Of a stretch of DNA of 64,000 bases, positions 59,201 to 64,000 are shown in pieces. The DNA lies in NCBI GenBank assembly GCA_026874595.1, contig CM049320.1:2506501-2570500 (forward strand), read 5' to 3'. The notes under the pieces were generated by a model that worked only from the letters and a program-made list of their open reading frames with translations, had not been told where the DNA came from and made no database searches. The stretch's first letter is position 1, and each line of letters begins with the position of its first letter. Both the position numbers and the translations under genes were made by a program. This DNA is from Sipunculus nudus. Taxonomy: Eukaryota > Annelida > Sipuncula > Golfingiida > Sipunculidae.

Positions 59201-59772
59201 TCACTTTATCACCTCATTATCAGCAACATTTCAACGGAAAATTGTGGCTTTCAGTTTCAGATGTTGATTTGGCGGAAGAAAAGAAATCAGAAAAGACCCC
59301 ACAGTTACTGATGGAGGGGGGACACTGTAATAGTCCACTGACAGAAAATGGATGGGACCAGTCTCAGAACCCAGTGAAATTAATGGAAAGAAACCAGTCT
59401 AAGCTAGATGGAATCGGAACCTTAATGGCGGATGTCGCAAAATGGATTCATCGCGTGGAATGGACAGAGGTTGTCCCTGTGGACCAGCTAACACCTGTAA
59501 AACATTCGCTAGAGAGTATGCGACGGAGAGCGATATGTGTTCCAACAATGGTGGACATTTTGTTCACTTGGATCTGTGATCTGGAAGATTTTGAAATCTG
59601 GAAGCAAAAGGAAGAAGAAAGGAAATCCGTTAAAAGTTCTGATGACGTAAGCGATGATCTGGAGAAGAGAAGCCTGAGAGCTAAGGCCAACAGGACGTAC
59701 TACCTGAGGAAGAAAATGAATTTAAAATACAAGAAAAAACTCGAAAAGCGGAGAGCAGATACATCAAGATAA
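52871..59772 (+). CDS. Tandem-CARD protein, 421 aa, six exons
   Basis: Joined exons are 52871-53020, 53302-53479, 57801-57958, 58396-58567, 58881-58976 and 59261-59772 (1266 nt); all phases agree (0, 1, 0, 1, 1). CARD1 is about residues 8-85 (ELIRDQLNDRR, LASLAYLGLINIQTFDDI, AAVLSHVREGFNKLYTLI). CARD2 is about residues 113-210 (RRKRALICLRPELMEVID, LVSKNVIDQKQCEAIK, VAELLDHISRGTNRRYNNFL). Residues 220-252 are a Gly/Glu/Gln linker. The C-terminal 169 residues have no domain I know, include WIHRVEWTEVVP and DILFTWICDLEDFEIW, and end in a very basic, possibly nuclear or nucleic-acid-binding tail (RTYYLRKKMNLKYKKKLEKR). CARDs assemble signalling filaments by CARD-CARD contact; paired N-terminal CARDs are known in RIG-I-like receptors and NOD2, but no helicase or NACHT follows. 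The start is the ATG in GTTGCCATGG. Function in innate signalling or cell death is inferred. Confidence 0.82.
53212..53274. repeat. (AT)n microsatellite in CARD gene intron 1
   Basis: About 62 bp of AT dinucleotide, ending about 28 bp before the exon 2 acceptor; length variation could affect splicing. Confidence 0.95.
53302..53479 (+). CDS. CARD gene exon 2: second half of CARD1
   Basis: After TTTTCAAATAG. It reads ESYSDPASQVAAVLSHVREG and ends SRYNQCS plus one base before GTGGGT (phase 1). Confidence 0.82.
54826..55345. repeat. Diverged direct repeat, unit about 275 bp
   Basis: Copies at about 54826-55070 and 55101-55345 share ATATTGGAA, ATGACCGGATG, CCTCACATCAGGCGGACA, GGGAGCA and ATTTGAACTAT in the same order. 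Confidence 0.85.
56244..57292 (+). pseudogene. Frameshifted ORF of a multicopy repeat family
   Basis: Pieces in changing frames read as one decayed protein: FDDALSERSSKESAPPGLLE, then (shifted) PSVDVALAQLLHLNC, FTRHFKSREPQLPIYVGLLV, an in-frame TAG at 56576-56578, KLIDILHQYAISISYDRVLE and EEGVVCPTVLRKGLFTT, then (shifted) NLDHNTSTTTAQTSFHG and FHHPSRDNKGE, later (shifted) FKESASSVAVMKHAMDI and SPVFAADQTLFAICKQIQ. From memory, without a search, intact relatives with ISYDRVL, VVCP-x-LR-GLFTT, NxDHNxSTTTAQxSFHG and ADQPLFAxAKxIQW words occur in many copies in coral, hydra and mollusc assemblies. They are uncharacterised and probably mobile. At least three frameshifts and one stop make this copy dead. 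Confidence 0.65.
57801..57958 (+). CDS. CARD gene exon 3: first half of CARD2
   Basis: After TCTCATTTTAG in phase 1 (G plus AT gives Asp110). It codes DELLSERRKRALICLRPELM and ends CEAIK in phase 0 before GTATGG, the same split point as CARD1. Confidence 0.87.
58396..58567 (+). CDS. CARD gene exon 4: second half of CARD2
   Basis: After TTATTGCAG in phase 0. It reads KTQPVPFRQVAELLDHISRG and ends ELDPECDT plus one base before GTATAC (phase 1). Exon layout and phases repeat those of CARD1, indicating domain duplication. Confidence 0.87.
58881..58976 (+). CDS. CARD gene exon 5: symmetric linker exon
   Basis: 96 bp after TTATCTGCAG and before GTAAGA, phase 1 at both ends. It codes GQAQECIPGEFGGESGAGVQ, a flexible linker. 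Skipping would keep the frame. The acceptor has a weak pyrimidine tract, so this is the least certain exon. Confidence 0.6.
59261..59772 (+). CDS. CARD gene exon 6: C-terminal region
   Basis: Starts after GGCTTTCAGTTTCAG in phase 1 (Asp252) and runs 169 codons to TAA at 59770-59772. The frame is open upstream of the acceptor too, by chance. The end is rich in Lys/Arg. Confidence 0.8.
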
Positions 59773-59802
59773 GTTAAACTGATATGGTAGGTTACCCTAC
59801 CT

Positions 59803-59808
59803 AATAAA
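59803..59808 (+). terminator. Poly(A) signal of the CARD gene
   Basis: AATAAA 31 bp after the stop codon; a very short 3' UTR if used. Confidence 0.45.
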
Positions 59809-60901
59809 GAGGGTATGTTTTAAAGTGTCATATCAGATGAATATGTACAGGGTTACATATGTAATATGTATTTGTGCTCTGTTTATATAACTGATTTCAA
59901 TACAGTATCTCGACCTTTTATACCTTGAAAAAATAGCGTAACGTAATCATCACGCTGATAGTAGCAGGTTCATCCGATCTACATATAAAGTATGAAAAAT
60001 AATCAATTACTTTTAAACAATATGAGAGAGATATATGTTTTACGGTGTTTTGAGGCCAACTACCTAGGATTTGATGTCAATGCATATCACATAATATAAT
60101 CTTTCTTCAATATACTTTGTTCCAAGCAGATGAAATGGATTATTTTAGTGCTCAAGACTGTTTATGAGGCAACCTCATCTGCTGCAAGGCAACAGCAGAT
60201 TTTCTGTTCTATTAAAATGTTTTTATAAAAATATATTAATCAGATCATTTAAATGAGAACACTTAATAAAATAACCTTTTTTTATTTGATTTTAGCAGGA
60301 TTTTGGACGTTTCAAACAAAATATGAAGCAAATCACAGTATAACTGTCAACTTTTTAAATTTAATCATGAAAATGCCGGTGAATTGTTTAGGCGGGCCAG
60401 GGTTTCAGAAATATCACTGCAAGATGAGGGAGCCGAGCTCAGAGTGGCATATAAATAACATCGTTGATGTACCAAGGTCGTGAAGAGTCTTCTAATTATG
60501 TGTATTCGAGACACTAATATGAGATGGTATGTTTTGAGTTATTCATGATGACGGCCCCCTGAGTGTACTGCAGTTTGATCCTGATCACAGAGGAAAGATT
60601 TTTGGGATATCTGGCTGTGACTGGAAGCAAAGATGCTGAAAAAAGTATGATACAAAAAGGTTATATTCGTGCGAAAAGTTCGGCGTCCATGAACTTGCAT
60701 TATACTTGGGGAGACAAGCTTCTGGGTAATCACGTGAGTGACTGGTTAATGTAAACATCGGCCGATGGCGAGAGTAGTTATGTTAAACGTAAAACATCTT
60801 TAAAATGGATTCCGTTCAAAAAAAACTTTGCTGTCTGCGAAGATGGTGCCTTTAGCTGGTGGTTATATTTTTAATAACAAGAAATAACTCTGACAAGAAA
60901 G
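59809..60901. other. Gene-poor stretch
   Basis: A 76-codon frame at 60253-60483 (MRTLNKITFFYLILAGFWTF) has a hydrophobic start, but TTTTAGCAG inside it looks like an acceptor instead. No product recognised. Confidence 0.35.
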
Positions 60902-62790
60902 TAAATGCCAGAATCATAACACAACAATGTTGGTTTTGTTATTTTATACATTAATTTCATTCCCAGATGATCTGTTTTCTCTGCCGTAGTTTCAAACATT
61001 TGTTTAATGTTATCTTTATATATAAAAGTAATTTAACGTTACATTGCATAGAATGTATATATGTATATTATACATATCATGCCATATCAAGAGATATGTG
61101 TTAAATATCCGGGATATATTAATATTTCAGGAGGGCTTTAATAGGACAGTTCTTTGAAGTTTTTTGTAGAGAGGATGATCTTTTGGAGTGGATAGTCTTG
61201 TGGAGTGGATGGTCTAGTAAAGTGGATGGTCATGTAGCGTGGTTGGTCTTGTGAAGTGGGAAGTCTTGTGGAGTGGATAGTCATGTAGCGTTGTTGATCC
61301 TGTGGAGTTGAGGGTCATGTAGCGTTGTTGGTCCTGTGAAGTTGAGGGTCATGTAGCGTTGTTGGTCTTATGGAGTGGATGGTCATGTAGCGTTGTTGGT
61401 CTTGTGGAGTGGATGGTCATGTAGCGTTGTTGGGCCTGTGGAGATGATGGTCATGTAGCGTTGTTGGTCCTGTGCAGTTGATGGTCATGTAGCGTTGTTG
61501 GTCTTGTGAAATGGATGGTCATGTAGCGTTGTTGGTCCTGTGAAGTGGATAGTCTTTTGGAGTGGATGGTCATGTAGCGTTGTTGGTCCTGTGAAGTCTG
61601 GTCATGTAGCGTTGTTGGTCTTGTGGAGTGGATAGTCTTGTGGAGTGGATGGTTATGTAGCGTTGTTGGTCCTGTGGAACTGATGGTCATGTAGCGTTGT
61701 TTTTCTTGTGGAGCGGATGGTCATGTAGCGTTGTTGGTCCTTTGAAGTGGATGGTCATGTAGCGAGAAATTAAATGCCAGAATCATAACACAACAACGTT
61801 GGTTTTGTTATTTTATACATTAATTTCATTCCCAGATGATCTGTTTTCTCTGCCGTAGTTTCAAACATTTGTTTAATGTTATCTTTATATATAAAAGTAA
61901 TTTAACATTACATTGCACAGAATGTATATATGTATATTATACATATCCTGCCATATCAAGAGAAATGAGTTAAATATCCGGGATATATTAATATTTCAGG
62001 AGGGCTTTAATAGGACAGTTCTTTGAAGTTTTTTAGAGAGGATGATCTTTTGGAGTGGATAGATTTGTGGAGTGGATGGTCTAGTAAAGTGGATGGTCAT
62101 GTAGCGTGGTTGGTCTTGTGAAGTGGGAAGTCTTGTGGAGTGGATAGTCATGTAGCGTTGTTGATCCTGTGGAGTTGAGGGTCATGTAGCGTTGTTGGTC
62201 CTGTGAAGTTGATGGTCATGTAGCGTTGTTGGTCTTGTGGAGTGGATGGTCATGTAGCGTTGTTGGGCCTGTGGAGTTGATGGTCATGTAGCGTTGTTGG
62301 TCCTGTGCAGTTGATGGTCATGTAGCGTTGTTGGTCCTGTGCAGTTGATGGTCATGTAGCGTTGTTGGTCTTGTGGAGTGGATGCTCATGTAGCGTTGTT
62401 GGTTCTGTGAAATGGATGATCATGTAGCGTTGTTGGTCTTGTGAAATGGATGATCATGTAGCGTTGTTGGTCCTGTGAAGTGGATAGTCTTTTGGAGTGG
62501 ATGGTCATGTAGCGTTGTTGGTCCTGTGAAGTCTGGTCATGTAGCGTTGTTGGTCTTGTGGAGTGGATAGTCTTGTGGAGTGGATGGTAATGTAGCGTTG
62601 TTGGTCCTGTGGAACTGATGGTCATGTAGCGTTGTTTTTCTTGTGGAGCGGATGGTCATGTAGCGTTGTTGGTCCTTTGAAGCGGATGGTCATGTAGCGT
62701 TGTTGGTCTTTTGGAGTGGATTGGCTTGTGGAGTGGACGGTCGTGTACCGTTGTTGGTCTTCTTGAGTGGATGGCCATGTACCGTTGTTG
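60902..62790. repeat. 34-bp minisatellite in an 869-bp higher-order duplication
   Basis: The unit GGTCATGTAGCGTTGTTGGT plus CTTGTGGAGTGGAT (34 bp) is repeated dozens of times at 61190-61760 and 62040-62790. Each block is preceded by the same unique-looking 260-bp leader, starting TAAATGCCAGAATCATAAC at 60902 and again at 61771, so leader plus array was duplicated together with offset 869 bp. Copies are nearly identical. Minus-strand frames of 79 residues here are repeat artefacts. Confidence 0.95.
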
Positions 62791-64000
62791 GTCTCTGGAG
62801 TGGTCTTGTTGTGTGAATTGGCGGATCGGTGGTCCTAGTATTTCTGGTTTTGCAGTGATAGGCAGATACACATTTGAACATGCGTATTTTGGATGTGTGT
62901 GTTTGCGTGTGTCATATATACCACATCCAACAGAAAGGATGTGTGTATGTATTTGCAAATGTGTCGATATATTACTACATCTTACACACATATACACGGG
63001 AATTAAAACATTTTCTTCCTTCAAAGTGACGACACATAATTTTGAAAGATTATATTTGAACACGAATTCAAGTCGAAAACTTTATGAATAGGAAGGTGTA
63101 ATTCGCATGAATGCTTATTGTTGCATTCAATTAGTTATATTTTCTGCTGAAAACATAGAATTAGGATTTGCGATTTTTAAGGCCTCTTATACGAGGTATG
63201 TATTCCAAAAACTGAGAAACTGGAAAATAACATTAATAAGTTATATATTTATTTGCTGGCTTTGATGCTTGGTTAACTTGCTCTGTGGAAATAAATTAAT
63301 TTTTGTTGAATATATAAACATTATCATCCAGGTTGATTCTTTTGATCCGTTCTGGCCGGGATGATATTTAACCTTCTTCTTCATCTTTAAAGATGATTCA
63401 TCTGGATCTGAAAAAGAAATACTAAAACAAATTGATTTACAAACGCATTTTATTACCTTAACACTGGAAAAGAGATCTAGAAATGCAATATTTAATTATG
63501 GTTCTAGTTGTACCATTTTGTATTTTTGTGAAATTTCAATGATATTATTTTAGAAATGTAGCCAGATGTTTGGCTGTCCAGTTGGCTTCAGCGTGTTCAC
63601 GTGACCAGCACGGCCTCTGCCAACATTTTACACGCATTTCGAAGTAAATAGATCATGAAACCCGGTTTTTTTAATCACAATGAACATACCACGTGACAAC
63701 AAAGTCTGTAGGATTCATACTTATACCATAAAACAGAAATCAAAATGCACCAGAAAATGACTAAACAGAACTTGGTTTGTAAAATTACTTGGATTAATAA
63801 TATTCTTGATTTGAAATTAATATTTATGGCCACTGAACTTTAAATACAAAAGAAAGGGAAAATGTTTTATAACTATGTATTAATCTATGTATTAAACAGT
63901 ATTCTCTTTTACCTGAGACGCCCATGTTACGATCAGTCTGAAAAGTGTTACGTTCATGTTTACTTGTCCTCATTATATATTTATTACCTTTTTAAAGAGA
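62791..64000. other. Gene-poor stretch at window end
   Basis: A GTGTGTG-rich patch lies near 62895-62950. No gene recognised. Confidence 0.45.

Noticed and set aside
60253-60483. 76-codon frame with hydrophobic start, possible secreted protein
   Set aside because: An acceptor-like TTTTAGCAG lies within the hydrophobic part and the rest is low in protein-like features; not enough to call a gene.
61190-62790. Possible CRISPR-like array
   Set aside because: The 34-bp units are directly adjacent with no unique spacers, and the genome is eukaryotic.
61451-62881. Minus-strand ORFs reading TTLHDHPLH-type repeats
   Set aside because: They are translations of the 34-bp minisatellite in rotating frames, not genes.

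Overview
The window is eukaryotic, AT-rich and intron-rich. It looks like the nuclear genome of a lophotrochozoan marine invertebrate, most likely a bivalve mollusc; this is inferred and not proven. The signs are many short exons with GT/AG borders, long (TA)n tracts, a secreted fibrinogen-domain lectin, a tandem-CARD gene, an L2/CR1-like LINE relic, dispersed repeats rich in GGTCA/TGACC words, and a decayed ORF family that I remember as multicopy in cnidarian and mollusc genomes. No CRISPR array, operon or convincing tRNA or rRNA gene is present.

Three genes are well supported, all on the + strand. (1) At 2324-9026 lies the 3' part of an ankyrin-repeat gene: twelve visible exons, eleven of exactly 99 bp, each coding one 33-residue repeat in phase 0, plus a short last repeat ending in TAA. 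A crippled thirteenth exon survives in the first visible intron. (2) At 33080-34558 is a complete two-exon gene for a 295-residue secreted fibrinogen-related protein with a signal peptide, a short coiled coil and a fibrinogen C-terminal domain with four extra cysteines. (3) At 52871-59772 is a six-exon gene for a 421-residue protein with two N-terminal CARDs, a short symmetric linker exon and a very basic tail, without the helicase or NACHT domain usually found with such domains.

Weaker coding signals are an 89-residue single-span membrane ORF (15119), a cysteine-rich exon (39897), a PLAT-like exon (45116), a 58-residue ORF (44500) and two opposed ORFs with promoter-like surroundings (25552-25725). 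Relics include a LINE reverse-transcriptase fragment (47747-48820, - strand), a frameshifted repeat-family ORF inside intron 2 of the CARD gene (56244-57292), and an unidentified ORF of two 54-codon repeats with three in-frame stops (38742-39248).

The rest is repeats. A diverged segmental duplication (about 26650-29380 and 30480-32000) carries a satellite array in one copy and a 330-bp inverted-repeat element in the other, so each copy gives the empty site of the other's insertion. There is a 25-bp to 15-bp minisatellite (24981-25450), a 34-bp minisatellite inside an 869-bp higher-order duplication (60902-62790), a repeat punctuated by a perfect 12-bp palindrome (49779-50213), and a candidate hAT-like element (41641-43086). 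The three good genes belong to families common in invertebrate immunity or protein scaffolding. They share a strand but nothing in the sequence shows that they work together.
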